A stretch of DNA of 64,000 nucleotides from Symbiodinium sp. CCMP2592 (Eukaryota; Sar; Dinophyceae; Suessiales; Symbiodiniaceae), in contig CAJNDT010004913.1 of assembly GCA_905221615.1 (NCBI GenBank), forward strand, positions 1 to 64,000, given 5' to 3'. Positions 16,950 to 30,409 of the stretch are shown here, piece by piece (position 1 is the stretch's first letter; every line of letters starts with the position of its first letter). Under the pieces are notes generated by a model that saw only the letters and a program-made list of their open reading frames with translations, ran no database searches and was not told the DNA's origin. Position numbers and translations under genes: made by a program.

Positions 16950-19480
16950 TAGTGAGGATCTTTCTGGCTTAGTTCGGCAGTTCTGTGCTGAGAGAGCTGC
17001 ACCGGGTCTTTGCAGTGGTTGTCTTTTCGGCACATGGGATCTGAATCGGTTCGTACACAGTCACAACACTTCGCATGTGCATGTGAAGCTGCAGCGTGGT
17101 GGTCTCCGACAGAGCGAACCCTGAGGCCACTTTGCAGGCATCACAGCGTGTTGCCGGCATCGTTTGATCCGGTGGAAGGACGTCCCGCGGCGCTGAGCCG
17201 TTACTACTCGACGTGGATTCAGACCTTACAATCCTCTGGTCCTCATCACCTGGTAGCTGGGTTAAGTTTCGACCTGTCAAGGTCAAAGGCTTTTGATCGA
17301 GTGCCTCGTGAGCTACTTGGTGATATTTTGCGAAAAATGAAGATGCCAGGTTGTGTTCTTCGCCCGTGCCTTCATATGCTACGTCATGCGACTCGGCGGT
17401 ACAGACTGGGAGTATGCTTTGACCGAGCCCAACGCCTGCATGGTGGCATCCTACAAAGTTGTCCATTGAGTATGCTGAGTGTGAACTGTATCTGTATCGT
17501 GAATATTTGGCTTCGCATGCTACATGCGCGAATTCCTCCTTGTCGTCCCGGTTCGTATGTTGACGATGTTAGCACCTCGGTGATCCGGCCAAACAAGCAT
17601 GCTCTCATTCTGGATGGGCAATCTGTGGAGTGCAAGTCTTCCAAGTCCGTCGTGTCCTTTGGCAGCAGAATGAATACGTACAACTGCTTTCACCTATGAC
17701 CACCATTGGCCACCATGCTGTAAGTGGTCTGTTTAACGCTGCTATTGCACATCTGGATGAGTTTCGGAAGCTTGGCCTACAGACCCACCGAACACGGTTC
17801 GCCCACCGAGCTGGAGGTTAGCGACTGCAAAAATGGATGCATGTGGTTGTGCATGCTCGCCACTTATCTGTACCCTTTCATGATAGGTGCGGGTGTCTTT
17901 TTTACGCACCCGCTCTCAGTTTACTTGGGGCACGGGCACGCATCAGCTGGCCACCAACAAGAAACAAGAGGGTGTTCTCAACAAACTTGGTTCTGCGATC
18001 CTTCGGTGTCTTCTTCGGCGTGATCACTATCAGGTTTGCCCTGGCTTGTACCTTTCGCTTTTGGTTTCGCCTTCGTTCAACCCGCATTTTTGCAGGGTGG
18101 TCGACGGTCTCTTCTTGGTGTGGGGTGTGGGTTACCTTCACGGTCCGATGTCTTTCGTGTGCCTTTCCACTCGCCGAAAGTCACGGCCACAGATGGCCCC
18201 ATTGCGATGCTACGCCAGGTTGACTCTATGCCTGAGTTTCGCGGTGTTGTTACAGATATGACCTTGGTTTGCGGTTTCATCATGTGCGCGAGGTTTGGAG
18301 ACAAGCGCAATGGACCCGCGTTTCTCGAGATCGTCCTGCTGTCCAGGGGATTCAGCAAGGTATGCTTCGTGATCAGACTTTGGCCTATCTCCGTCGGCTT
18401 GATCATTATTCGATCGATTTCTTATCCTGGTGAAACTGTCAGGGTTGGGCACGAGGACGCTCGTACAGTATGCGGGCTGCCGTTCTTCGTTTGCCTTTGT
18501 CAGGTGGGCTGGTGACCCAGGATGTTGTATGCGGACATCATTACAAAACCAAGCAGAACTCTGACTGCAGCATGTTTTGCGGCAGCCGATCGTCCATCTG
18601 TTGGCTCGCATTCGTCGTGCTCAACCCCGTTTTAAGTACGCGACAGTCCTGACGGGGGCTGACTCTGGTCTTCTGCCTGATTTTGAAGCTGTTCAGCGGA
18701 TTTGTCTGATATCTGCGATCTCACATTCGTCAGCATCTCACCGGTGATTTCTCGCGTCCTGACGATGGGGCTCCTCCCGCAGATCCCGCTTCGCGAGACT
18801 CTGGCCAATGCACGATCGCGGATGGCATTCATGAAAACGTTCACTTTATCATGGGTGCTCCCAATGGTGGAATCTTTTGCGTGTAACCCACCCCAGACTC
18901 AAGGTTTCACATACTAAGTGCAAGCAGACCAATTTACCTCAGCGGCAGTGGCTTGCAGATCCAAATAATGATTCGAATCCGCACAGATTGCTTGTACTCT
19001 TTCCGAACACGGGTCCACATGCTGGGCAACAACGGCTCGCGTGGGACGGGTCTGCTTCCAGATCAGCACATCAGGTATTGTGAAGTGTCTGCAGTGTGAC
19101 AAGCAATGGCCTTGGAACAACACGAAGCATACTCCTCAGAACGAAAGCGACGTCGTGTCTGCACTATTCCGCACTCCTCCTCGCGGGACTCTTCGTGCAG
19201 TGGACAAGGATCACGATATGTACCGCAGCTGATGTTTTACGGAGGGTGACTGCAAGTCAGGCGGTTGTAGCTGATGTGCATGATGATCCTGTTTCCGCAC
19301 AGAGCACAGCGCCTGACCGTCTCAACACTAGCATTGTTCAGAATAAGGAGACGTAATAGACGCATACGTGGCAAGACTTCTTTTGCGCGAGATGGTTCTC
19401 GTCAAGCGAATGCTGTCTCGAATGAGGTGAATGCTTCTTCTACCTTGTCGTCTGCATGCAGATGATTTTGCCTTCCATGA
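16950..19480 (+). mobile_element. Decayed LINE (non-LTR retrotransposon) remnant
   Basis: A plus-strand RT core (17010-17699) is followed by shifting open fragments. One near 19041-19140 carries a CLQCDKQW segment with a following His, like the Cys/His-rich knuckle at the end of many LINE ORFs. Reading frame changes repeatedly and stops are frequent, so this is a relic. The 5' limit and any endonuclease domain were not located. Confidence 0.5.
17010..17699 (+). pseudogene. LINE-type reverse transcriptase fragment
   Basis: A 229-codon open piece with RT motifs: FDLSRSKAFDRVPRELL (residues 87-103, motif A region), GGILQSCPLSMLSVN (145-159, motif B region) and PGSYVDDVSTS (180-190, motif C with both Asp). 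The order and spacing fit a non-LTR RT. Two extra residues interrupt the usual DLSKAFD run. The frame ends soon after motif C, well short of the thumb and connection regions. Non-functional by appearance. Confidence 0.65.
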
Positions 19481-19574
19481 GCTGTCAGCGTTCCAGTTTG
19501 ATGACACGGGCTCATCTTTATCCCTTTCTTAAGGCGATTTGGCACCGGCTAAGACAAACTCCCCGCTTGCAAGG

Positions 19575-19623
19575 GCTCAGAAGAGTCCAAGGCAGACTCT
19601 TCTGAGCATCTGAAGAGTCTGCC
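19575..19623. other. Two overlapping, mutually exclusive perfect hairpins
   Basis: Stem 1 pairs 19575-19587 with 19595-19607 (13 bp, 7-nt loop). Stem 2 pairs 19591-19602 with 19612-19623 (12 bp, 9-nt loop). Both use the central arm containing GACTCTTC, so only one can form at a time. It lies just after the LINE remnant. Confidence 0.85.
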
Positions 19624-20227
19624 CCTTGCGTTTCAATACACAAGGACCTCGCTTCACTAAAACCCGGGCCCGGGCATTGCGGAGCTCTTTGGAGACGCCG
19701 CGACGCGGCCTTCGACCTGCGCCACTTTTCGCGGACGATCGCGGAGGAGGGGCGGAGGGGGACAAGGGGGACGGGTTGTTGACTCCTGGACTCCTGACAC
19801 TGCTACCTTTTGGTCTTGCGACCTCGGGAAGTCGTGCGCGTTACAGTAATCGTGGCACTTGGGGTGCAAGCTCCATCCAGCCCTGCTATGCTATGTATCG
19901 CAACAAACCCACCACTGACTCTGACTGGTCGAGATGATCGATACCCAACTCAGTCTCCTGTTAACCCTGATTCCTGTTCAGAGCACAGGCATGATGGCGT
20001 TGGGAAAGTGTCCCTGCAAAAAAGTTGTTGGAACATGGCGGGATGAAGCTGCCTAGAAGCGGCAGCAGACTGCAAACTACGGGTCTAAACCATCTCTTGC
20101 AACCGGGAACCTCCAACTGGTTGGCAGAAGTGCTTGGAGCAACCTGACAGGGACAACATTTTCCGACGGAGTGCCACTCCACTACTACACTTCACTGTAC
20201 CTGAATTTGTTGCATGTTAATTGTTTA
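19624..20227. other. No recognisable feature
   Basis: Mixed GC-rich sequence with only short open frames on both strands. I see no gene, RNA or repeat here. Confidence 0.5.
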
Positions 20228-23200
20228 TCATCTGCGTCGCTCAGAGTCTCTGCATATTGCTTGCATACCTGCCTCTGGCACCGCCTCTGATTCCTCTTGC
20301 GCCTCTGCAGGCTCCTTCGAAGGAGCTGCAAGCTGACCTGACAGAGGTCCATGAAAACCACTCCGATGCCGGGATGCCCAATTTGTTCCCTTTCCCTTTG
20401 ACACGAGCAGGATGCAGATGCACATTTTCTCGGCTGCTGCTTTCCCGTTCCCCCCCCCCCTTATTATTAAACCGAGCAGGGGGGCAGCGACGAATCTTTA
20501 CAGGCCACGCCGCCACGCCTGGCGGGTTGCACGGCGCCACGCTTGGGCGAACCCGCTCCAGGCGCTTCACGGAAGCCTGCACCGAGCAGGACATCGCAGG
20601 ACTGGGCGTGAAGTGAAGCTCGCTAATTACCCAGGCATGGCCATCCCACTGGCGACATGCGGCACAACCTCCACATCATTTCAGGCCAGTATGTCCAAGC
20701 TTCCCTTGCATCTTCCGAGGCACTCTCCCGTAGAATGGGGGCACTCCAACAAATTCAATAAATGGACGCGCACGTTTATCCCGAAGTGGGGCAGACGACT
20801 TGGTGAAAGATCTGGAGCATTCGGCAAGAATCAGTGTTGTGTAGACGAAACGAGAAACTGTTGCTGGTGTTCTTAGCCTCGAAATGGGAATGCTCCGAGA
20901 AATTACGAGAGACTGAAATCTTGGTTGCGGGTGCGTCTTAGTCGCTGTGCCAAGCCGAGCCAAGAAGCGTGTGTCCAGGCGAGGTTTGATTCAAGACTGG
21001 CAAACAAACCAAGAGCTGCAACATTCAGTAAGCCTTGCAAGATTTGCAAATTAATGAAAAGCAGCTCCTCTGCTCCTCTCCACTTTTGGAGGTTTTTCGT
21101 CGTCATCATCCTCAGCAGCATCATCATCGTCATCATCAACAGCATCATCATCATCACAATATATCTGCAAGCATCATCACATCGTCATCGCCATTCGAAT
21201 CTCATGTCCGGACGTCGTCATCACCACCACCACTCCACCCCCACCCACCCCTCCCCCGAGATCCACAGAAGAATCCTGGGCAAAGGTGCTTGACGCACCC
21301 CTTATTCAAGCGTCAAGAGTGTTTAGAGAAGACCAGCCAAGAAACGCTAAACCGCAAGAAGCTCGGAAGGTCACGGCCTCCGTCTCCTTCGGCTTCGCCT
21401 CCTCCACGGTGGACGGCTCTGGCATCCTGCACCGACAGAGACGGTTGGGGCGCGTGCAAAGTCGTCATGCCAACGTTCGAAGCGAAGGCCTTCTTTGCTG
21501 CAGCCGTCGCACATTGACACAAAAGCCGGTGAGTCTTGCTTGGCAAAGCAGCCAACAGTATCATTCTCACGCCTCTCACCCCCTGAACTTCTGGGCGTTC
21601 ACCAATTGCCTGCCTCTGCCTTGAAGGAGCACTCGGAGGAGAGGTCTCCTGCACATCGGAGGTGATACCCATGGACCGTTCCACTGGTCCGGCATGCAGC
21701 AAGAAAGCAGGCACAGGTTTTCATGCAAAACCCTTGCTTGCCGCATTTGAGCAGTCCTCCACTGCATCTGGCGTCTTCGCTCCTCAAGCCGAACTTCGAC
21801 CCCCACCCCCGGCTTTCCCAGCATGGTTCTGCTTGTCTCCGCAGCGTCAAGCACGCAGTCCCCACAGGATCTTCAAGCAAATCTTCACTGATGTGTTCGT
21901 GAGAGGATGCTGCTCATGGATCGCGGATTCAGTCGAAAATTCTGACGCCAAGCAACGCATGCCTACAGCATCTGCAAGCCTCATCTGCAAGCCTATCTGC
22001 AAGCCTATCTGCAACAAGCTGGGTCTTTGGAAAGCTGTATGGGAACACATTGACATGGCGCCGGACCAGATGGGCTGCGAGGACGCAGAGGGAGACGTGG
22101 GACCTGACACGACATCTGCTTGGAGGAGGTGCGTGGCATCTCGTGTTCCACATCGACTAGACCTGGCACTGTTAAGGTGACCTTGTCCCCAGCAAAGCCA
22201 TCAAGTCTCCGAGGAAAGTCCCTACCCCAGGGAGAGAAAGACACCTGACCGATATGCCGAAACCCTTACGGTTGCTCCCGATACGTGCCCTGCCTGCTTC
22301 ACGGCCGTCGGGCCTAGCTTCGGTTCTACAGCCAACAGCTTGCAACTGCCGCTGGTCTGGGCGATTGGCTTGGAGCACTTGGCGGCGTCTGAATCTTCGG
22401 TGCCTTGAATGATGCGAAACCCGAAATCGCTCCATGGTGAGAGATGTAATGTGATGCAATGCTGTGCGCCTCCGGGACCGCCGGCTCCTCCTGAGGCTCC
22501 GCGACAGATTGGAGCTGGCCTTCCGGTTGGACACACAGTGCTAATGTCTGCAACCATATGCCAGCTGCCAGCCTGGTGGGCTGCACGGCACCTTGCTTGG
22601 TGGAGTGGGAGCCGGAGCCTTTGCGGAAGCCTCCATGCACTGCCATCGGATCCGGGTGTGGCTCGTGAAGTTCAGGGAATCTCCGAAAAGATGAACCTTC
22701 GAAAGATACCTGCCACTTCAGTCCGTTACATGGAGTCGCGAATGTCTGCGGCGTCTTGTCCTTCATTCAATCCTGTTTGAGCTCGCCGCAGCGCAGGTGA
22801 AACTTGTACGCTTCAGCTCTTTACAGCGTGCTGGGTCTGGGCTGTCCCTGGTGCTCACCAAGGTACAGTACCTCTCTGCTTTGCGGATTTGGGCCTTCAT
22901 CCTGTGATTCCCCTGCCACGAAGCAACAAATCACGAGTACCCCTGCACGGTGCTCGCTTCTTCAGGCGCCCTCGTGGGGGCTTTGCCCGCTTATGAGGTA
23001 AGGTGGATGCGACCTTACACACATAGTCATCATCTTTTAACTTCGTGGCGGCGTGAAGAGTTGCAAAGGTGTGTGTGTGTGCGCGCGTGCTGTGCGTGCA
23101 TGCGTGCGCACACGCACCCCTGGTCGGGAGCCTCCAATTGTGGCAAGAAATCCAGGAGCACGTGCGATGGGACCTGCTGAGTCCCCCACTGGCTGACATG

Positions 23201-26200
23201 TGCTACCCTTTTGCAAGCACGCATTGCTGCGAGCCGTAGGGACTGGATGAGGGTTCAAGTTTGAGTGGTCCACAGAGCAAGCAGGCATACTCTCCCCAAA
23301 AAATCGACTCAACAGAGAGGTGTAGCGACCTCAAGGCCTATAAGGCCGCCAGAGAAGTCCCGCTGTCAGTGTGTCAGTGAGACGCTGCCGCACTCGCCAC
23401 ATCTTCGGCGCTTGCAAAAGTGGGTGCAAGGACTGAGTGTTGGCTTGCTCTTTTGCTTCAATACTGGGCTATGTGCGCCACAACTAGGCTCCAAGTGGTG
23501 AACCGGCTTAAGTGGACAGATCCAACAAACGTCCACAGTTTGAGGTTGTCTCACTAGCATCATTGACAGGTAACGTCCCTGTCTCGTGTGGTCCGAAGCC
23601 TTCAGGCTCACCGCATGCCGTGCGAGGCGGTTCAACGAAGAGGGAAAGGCTCGACGGAGAGGTGCCCAGGTGGCAAGGGTGACAAGGTAAGAAGAGAAAG
23701 GAATTCGCTCTGCCTATGCCGATGCCCTATGCGTTTTACCCGAGTCCGGGGCCGGCCTTGGGCGGCTTCGGCTCCTTGGGCTTCGGCTTGAGCAGGAAGG
23801 AGGGTCTCCAGAACGGGGCCTCGGCCTCTGTGACAGAGGTGGTGATTCAAAGAAGCACACGGACATTTCGCTCACATTCACGCTCCATGGCTCGCCTCTG
23901 CAGGGCCGGCATCCGCAGGCGAGGTTTCCTCAGCTGTGCCACTCAGCCCTGCAGCAAGATGCCCTAAGCAGACCTCACTACAGTGTCCTAAAGCTGAAGC
24001 TCCGAGTCCACTTATCGTTTCCTTCTCTGGGAACCCAGAGCTGGGAGCTACAGAACTTACAGCCTGACAGCGAAAGCACAGAGCCGGGCCTCTGTGTCTT
24101 TCTGCTTCGCCTCTTCCGAGATGGGTGTCACCTCCGGCGTCCTGCGCTGACGACAGTTGCAAAGCTTCCGTCCAGCCGGGGCGTGTGAGAAGGGGGAAAC
24201 GCCACGATCTGCTCCATTGTTGTGTCTGAGACTCCCCGCTCATGGCAGGGCCGGAGGGTCTGTATTCAACCTTCTCACAAGACGCATCCTGGTTTATGGC
24301 TTACCCGGCTTACCCATGTCCCCAGAGTCCTGTGCGCTTTCTTGCTGGGTGCGGTCACCAATATCATTCTCACGCTGTTTCCCTTCTCAACACACTGTCT
24401 GCCTCTGCCTCGGAGGGGCAGAAGGAGGGACGGTTTCCTGCGCATCTGAGTGTGCTTGATGCCAGACTCCGCAGGCTCGGCTTTGCAAAGTCTGGCACAG
24501 AAAAGCGAAGGAACGCCCCCCGCCCAATACCACACTCACCACACTTGCAGCTCTCCTCCACTGCATCTGGTGTCTTCTCTCCTCAAGAACCCGAGGAGAC
24601 ATGTCGACGGAAACCCGAAATGCCCAGAAGCAAGCATGTCAACAGCCAGTGACACCAAACTCCACGCCAATCCTAGCCTGCTTTTTCGCATTTTTTCGCG
24701 ACTTACTCAAGCAGTCTCGACACGATCTTTCAAACGAGTTAACCCAGGTTCATGTGTAGACAATCGCATCAGCAAATCCAATGCCAAGCAACGCATGCCT
24801 ACAGCATCTGCAAGCCTCATCTGCAAGCCTATCTGCAAGCCTATCTGCAACAAGCTGGGTCTTTGGAAAGCTGTGTGGGAACACATTGACATGGCGCCGG
24901 ACCAGATGGGCTGCGAGGACGCAGAGGGAGACGTGGGACCTGACACGACATCTGCTTGGAGGAGGTGCGTGGCATCTCGTGTTCCACATCGACTAGACCT
25001 GGCACTGTTAAGGTGACCTTGTCCCCAGCAAAGCCATCAAGTCTCCGAGGAAAGTCCCTACCCCAGGGAGAGAAAGACACCTGACCGATATGCCGAAACC
25101 CTTACGGTTGCTCCCGATACGTGCCCTGCCTGCTTCACGGCCGTCGGGCCTAGCTTCGGTTCTACAGCCAACAGCTTGCAACTGCCGCTGGTCTGGGCGA
25201 TTGGCTTGGAGCACTTGGCGGCGTCTGAATCTTCGGTGCCTTGAATGATGCGAAACCCGAAATCGCTCCATGGTGAGAGATGTAATGTGATGCAATGCTG
25301 TGCGCCTCCGGGACCGCCGGCTCCTCCTGAGGCTCCGCGACAGATTGGAGCTGGCCTTCCGGGTGTCCAAGCGCACAGTGCTAATGTCTGCAACCATATG
25401 CCAGCTGCCAGCCTGGTGGGCTGCACGGCACCTTGCTTGGTGGAGTGGGAGCCGGAGCCTTTGCGGAAGCCTCCATGCACTGCCATCGGATCCGGGTGTG
25501 GCTCGTGAAGTTCAGGGAATCTCCGAAAAGATGAACCTTCGAAAGATACCTGCCACTTCAGTCCGTTACATGGAGTCGCGAATGTCTGCGGCGTCTTGTC
25601 CTTCATTCAATCCTGTTTGAGCTCGCCGCAGCGCAGGTGAAACTTGTACGCTTCAGCTCTTTACAGCGTGCGCCAAGGTACAGTACCTCCCTTGCAGATT
25701 TGGGCTTTCCTCCTGTGATTCCCCTGCAACGAAACGGTGGGAGTTGTTGGAGCTTTTGCATTTGCAATGTGGATGTTTAGGTGTTTTTGTGCGTTGAGTG
25801 TTCTTGTGAAAAATCTGATCTTCCCTGGGTTTTCGTCCTTCAATGGCATTCCACTGTTGCACTGTTGCTGTTTGTTGTCATTGTGTCTCTAACCACTACA
25901 ATTGATGCATTCGCGCCTTTTTGGAAAGATGTTCACTTTTCGGATGCTTCCTTTCTTATTGCTTCCTGAACTGTTGGAGTGGCGCCTGTTGCTTTCGCTT
26001 TGGGATATGTCTTTCTTACTTCCTATGAAGTGAACATGCTTGGGCTGCCTGCTCCCCAGTTCCTTCCTGCGGGAAGTCTGCCGCCTGCGAGACCAAATTC
26101 CTGGCTTGCTCCCTTCCACAGAATCGTGCTCCGTTCGTTTCGCTCCTCAGACTCTGCGGATAATTGGAGTGGAAAAAACCCTCAAGACTGCTTTGAACTT

Positions 26201-28050
26201 GAGCCCTAACTAAACAAGAACCCTGCGACCACTACGACACTTCAGGCCGACAGCACCACCCTCGCTTGCTATTCTCGGCGCCCTCAGATTGAAGCTTCAG
26301 CCGTTATCCTGGCAACGGCCTGGGAAAACTCCCTTACATAACAGACACCTGCGACGACGACGCGCAGCTTGCCTCGTACGCAGGGCTGACATCCGCTGCA
26401 GGTGAGCTTTCCTCACATTGTGGATTCTTAGTCTGCATGAAAGCGAGGGGGCAGAGTGCATCAGGGCTCTTCCGCGTCCCCCGTCCAAACCTTCCACACT
26501 CCAACCCTCCCGAAAGGGGCAGATTCAGAGTCTTTGTTCATTCATAGCTGTCTGGTGCCCCAGAAAACGGCGCCCCCAAAGAATCTACGCCCCAAAGAGG
26601 CATCGGGTCGGTTGGTCAAGACTGGTCGAGAACGGCCCTTTCGCAGGAAAGTCGACCCTGTATCAACCAGAAGCCGAAGATAGTCAAGCACGCAAGCATT
26701 GAAGCAACTCGCAAGAAAACCTTGTAATCACCCTGTTGAAGTCGGAAAGCAAACCCAGACATGCGGAAAACTGGAGCCTGCAACTTTTTTGTTGACTTCA
26801 GAGGCGGTGGAGGGGGAAGCTGCTTCAGCATCGACAACCTTGGCTGTGAATGCTCTCCTTGGACTGGCTCCACTGCACCACTCAGACTCTCGTATGAGCG
26901 GAGGACGACGGAACTTGTTTCACTGGGGCCGCGGGGACCTGCACAAGCGTAGGTGAACGTGCCCGGAGACCATCCAACACTCCGACAAAGGTTGCCGCCT
27001 CCGATGGTCTGGGAGATTCGCTCGGAGCCGCCTGACAAGAATCGTCCGAGTCCGTCATGAACGGCCCCTTCTGATGGGAGCATCACTTGAATCATCCAAA
27101 GCAGACGTCGGGAGTGCCTCTGGCACAGCCGCTGGTTCCTCTGCAGGCTGCGGAGCAGATGCAAGCTGGCCTGGCAAGCGCGACCGCTAGGTCCGCTAGG
27201 TGCGTTCTACAAGACATGCTGATGTATTTGAGCTACATCCACCTCGCGCTCCTCCCAACATCTTTTGGGTTTGCAGGGTGACAGGTCTGTGGGATGCACG
27301 GGACACCGGACAAGGAACTCCAAGTGCTGTAGATAGTAGTGAAACCGTGCGTAAGCGTTCGTTGACAACAGATCGCATACATGATCCGAAACCAAGCTAC
27401 GAAGCTCGAACCTGGCAGTGTAGGTGGTGCCATGCTGGGCGGAACCGGGACCAGTCCCTTTGGAGCCTGCACACCGGAGCAGTAAGCTGCTTTCCATGAT
27501 CCCTGTTGGATGACCCTGTGTGAACAGCGCTGTCACTACATTCACGGCAGGGGCAGCCTACCATGGTGACGACCACAACGACGATGGCCGCAGCGAAACA
27601 TGTACGAAGCTGGAAGTTCTGATGATGTAGCTGGTCTACCGGAGAAAGTCAAGCAATCCCGTCCAAGGAATGGGGAGAGGCCTCGCGGACAGGGCTGGCA
27701 TCTGAAGAAGATGAGCTTTCCGAATACTCCTTGCAATCTGGTGGGTTGCACTGCTGCCTTTCTGGACCGCATGAGCTGGCGACTCGTAGCATGAGCAGTG
27801 CCCGGGTCCTCCTTGAGGCGCTTCAGCTTCGCCAGTTTCTTCTCCAATCCCGGCAACTGCAGCTCCAGGGTCCTTCAAAGCGGAGGGGCGGAGCGATTTG
27901 GGGGCTTTACGGCCCTCTTCAATGATGATCATGGGAAGCAACATGTGAACCAAAGGCAACAAGGATTAGAGTGTTCATAGCCATCGTTCCACACTTGCCT
28001 GCCTTGAAGGGGCACTCGGAGGGGAGGTCTCCTGCACATCTGAGATTCTG
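20228..28050 (-). CDS. Probable multi-exon gene with repeated exon modules (exons not fully resolved)
   Basis: Two peptide modules recur in readable minus-strand frames. Module 1 (GQL...EEPA.VPEA) is at about 20268-20342, 22466-22530, 25306-25366 and 27117-27176; the 22.5- and 25.3-kb copies read GQLQSVAEPQEEPAVPEA. Module 2 (SDVQETSPPSAPSRQ and variants) is at about 21613-21660, 24400-24450 and 28000-28045, with looser versions near 23890-23950, 26360-26400 and 27670-27710. Conservation of peptides at irregular 2-3 kb intervals, with diverged sequence between, suggests a low-complexity Pro/Glu/Ser-rich protein assembled from duplicated exons. Splice sites, start and end were not determined. 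A cluster of related pseudogenes is an alternative. Confidence 0.35.
21098..21158. repeat. CAT/CAG-type trinucleotide repeat
   Basis: Interrupted ATC/CAT triplets with CAG units. The poly-His and poly-Met peptides readable here are products of the repeat. Confidence 0.8.
21947..22927. repeat. Segmental duplication, copy 1
   Basis: Nearly identical to 24783-25736. The first 885 bases match almost throughout, with a small replaced patch near 22527-22541 that accounts for a 4-base length difference. After that, copy 1 has about 27 extra bases (22832-22858) before similarity resumes. It contains one instance of each duplicated exon-like module. Confidence 0.9.
23070..23116. repeat. GT/GC dinucleotide-rich tract
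   Basis: A GT run passing into alternating GC and GTGC words; alternating purine-pyrimidine throughout. No gene. Confidence 0.7.
24783..25736. repeat. Segmental duplication, copy 2
   Basis: Partner of 21947-22927, separated by about 1.9 kb, same orientation. The differences are few, so the event looks recent compared with the other repeated modules in this region. Confidence 0.9.
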
Positions 28051-30409
28051 GCTGAAAGTTCGGAGATTCCGGGTAGAGGATCCCGCAAGCAAGAGAAAGC
28101 ATGTTATTTCCAAGGAACAAACCGTCTTGCGGAGGAACATCATGAAGGTTCCGCAAGGGGCGTGGCTGGGTCGAAATCCCAGGTTGGCACAAACCCTAGC
28201 GGTCCTCAGCATCCGGGGGCGTCCTCTCTCCTCCGTGCAAGTTGCGATCCGAGCGCTTCTACCCCCCAGTGTGGCCCTTTACGATCTCCGCAGCAATCCC
28301 ATCGGCAAAACTGGGAGAGAGCTCTCTCTCAAGCTCTCTCCGGTGCGTCGAACTGCAATCCTCCTTCTACTCCGACATCGAGCCGACCCGAAGGGCTGCG
28401 AGGCGACGCCTGCGGGGTGCAGGCGCGCTCATGTCCAACAAGCAGAAGTGTTCGCCCTGCCTGCTCCACCGCTGTGGGGCCGGGGCCTGGACCAAACGCT
28501 TCAAGGACCCCATCAATGAACCAGCACGCCCCAAACTCCGAGTCTGCAGCCCTCTGCTACACGCTGAGCACCATTTGGGCCATGACTGGTCGACTCTTCA
28601 ACAACTCGAAGCGTCGTAGCGCCAGAGTTTGGACGGGTCGGACTGGTGCCGGGTCGGCTGCCTGGCCGATGCCAGGATGTGCCAGGGCAGCCCAAGGACG
28701 AGCTTGATGAAACCCACCCCGTCAGGTCACCCTGCCGAGTCCTCGTCCTGCGAGAGGAAGATCCAAGAAGGAGCCACCTGCCTGTGGCGTTCAGGCGGCA
28801 CGGCGGCTGGACATGTGCTCCGCAACACAAGCTGCCTGCTTCGGTGAGAATGGGCAGCCCGGATCCTGGCACGCACTGGATGCACGACACTCCGACTCCG
28901 TTTCTGTTCGCGATGACGACAATCTGTGTGAGACAGATGTCTTGGTCACAACGAGCAGGGCGGTCCCTGTTCAGCGACACCTCGGCATGCGTGAGGCACA
29001 TATGCACGCTGCCAGGGCCTTCACTGGCCGCTCCGAGAGGACGGCCTTGAGCAACGAGGGGTGATTTCCTGACCATGTCCAATGCTCCAGGTCTCAAGCT
29101 GGGACAGGCATTTCCAGCACCTGGTGTGGTGGAGCGTGTGCTGCTGGTGGAGCCGCTGTAAATCGAGGATGCACTCTTCAATGAGTAGCCCGTTCCCGGC
29201 GGCGTCAGCGTGCCCTCACGAAGGTTGCAATTCAAACAAGTCTAAGCATGTGGTGCATACAACTTCTGCCTTCGTCTGCATTCACCACGTGTCATGTTTC
29301 AGGCTGTCTTGGACGTGCATACATTGCTACATGACCCGAATCGCAGCCCCTTTCAGGGTGGCAGCCCCCTCGTTCCCGACGAAGCCTGTGGGCTTCTCGC
29401 TTCATGTTGCCGGGCCGCAAGGTGCTGTGATGTTGCCCGTGCAGCTGCGTGGCAAACTGCATGAACCAGGCAACTGGCTCGAAACATACCGGTGCACTCA
29501 TGCGAATATGCCCCAAAGAGTCCCCGGAGCGTAGTGACGTGACATATCGTTGCGGTTTGCGTCTGTTCGCCATCGACACGAACGCAAGTTACAACGGATC
29601 TTCACACGCCTCCTGACATTTCCCAACCCACGTTTCTGCACTCCGACAGAACTGGGACTGATAGCAGAAAATAGAAACATGCCTTCGGCTCTAACAACCC
29701 AGCTCCTGCATGACATCATCGATCTGGCGAGGGGTGGTCCCCAGTCCCTGGCCATCTTTCTGGTCGGGTTCTTCCTCCAAGCCCGACCTGATCTTTAGCT
29801 TCATGGAAGCTTCTCTTTCGACTCGACTGGTGCAGCTGCGTCACGAAATTTGAGCCTGTTCCGTGATAGTTCGTGTGTAGGCCTCGTCAACGAGGCGCCT
29901 ACACCGAAACTCTTGCAGCCCAATCGCTGGAGGGGTGGCCTCCCATGCTGCTCTGGTCGCTTTGGCCACCTCGGCCAGGATTGCAAATTTTCAGGATGTC
30001 GAATAGCCCAGAACAGGAAGACACATTGGCGCTAAGGGGCCAATGAGTTGGCGAAGAGATTTGGAGCGAGCCTGAAGCCCACTGCGAGCACACTTGACAT
30101 CAGCCCGCCCATCCCACCGATCCTTCTCCATGCAGCTCGCTTGCGCCACCTGGGCACGGAGTAACACGCCAAGTCTCTGCATGCAGGCAAGAGATCCAAC
30201 CTGTAGCGCCAGAACCAGCAGGCGCAGAAGATCGCGAGACAGTACCTCAGCCATTCCAATAGGTAAGTGACGGACCATGGTACACCGTCCCGGGTTCACT
30301 TCATGTCCCGGCAGGTCGAGAGAGGCCCCGACAGAATAGATGCGGCAATAAGACCCAAGATGAAGACCAGGTCAGCCCTGCAAGGGCGACAGGACAGCCA
30401 AAAAAACGT

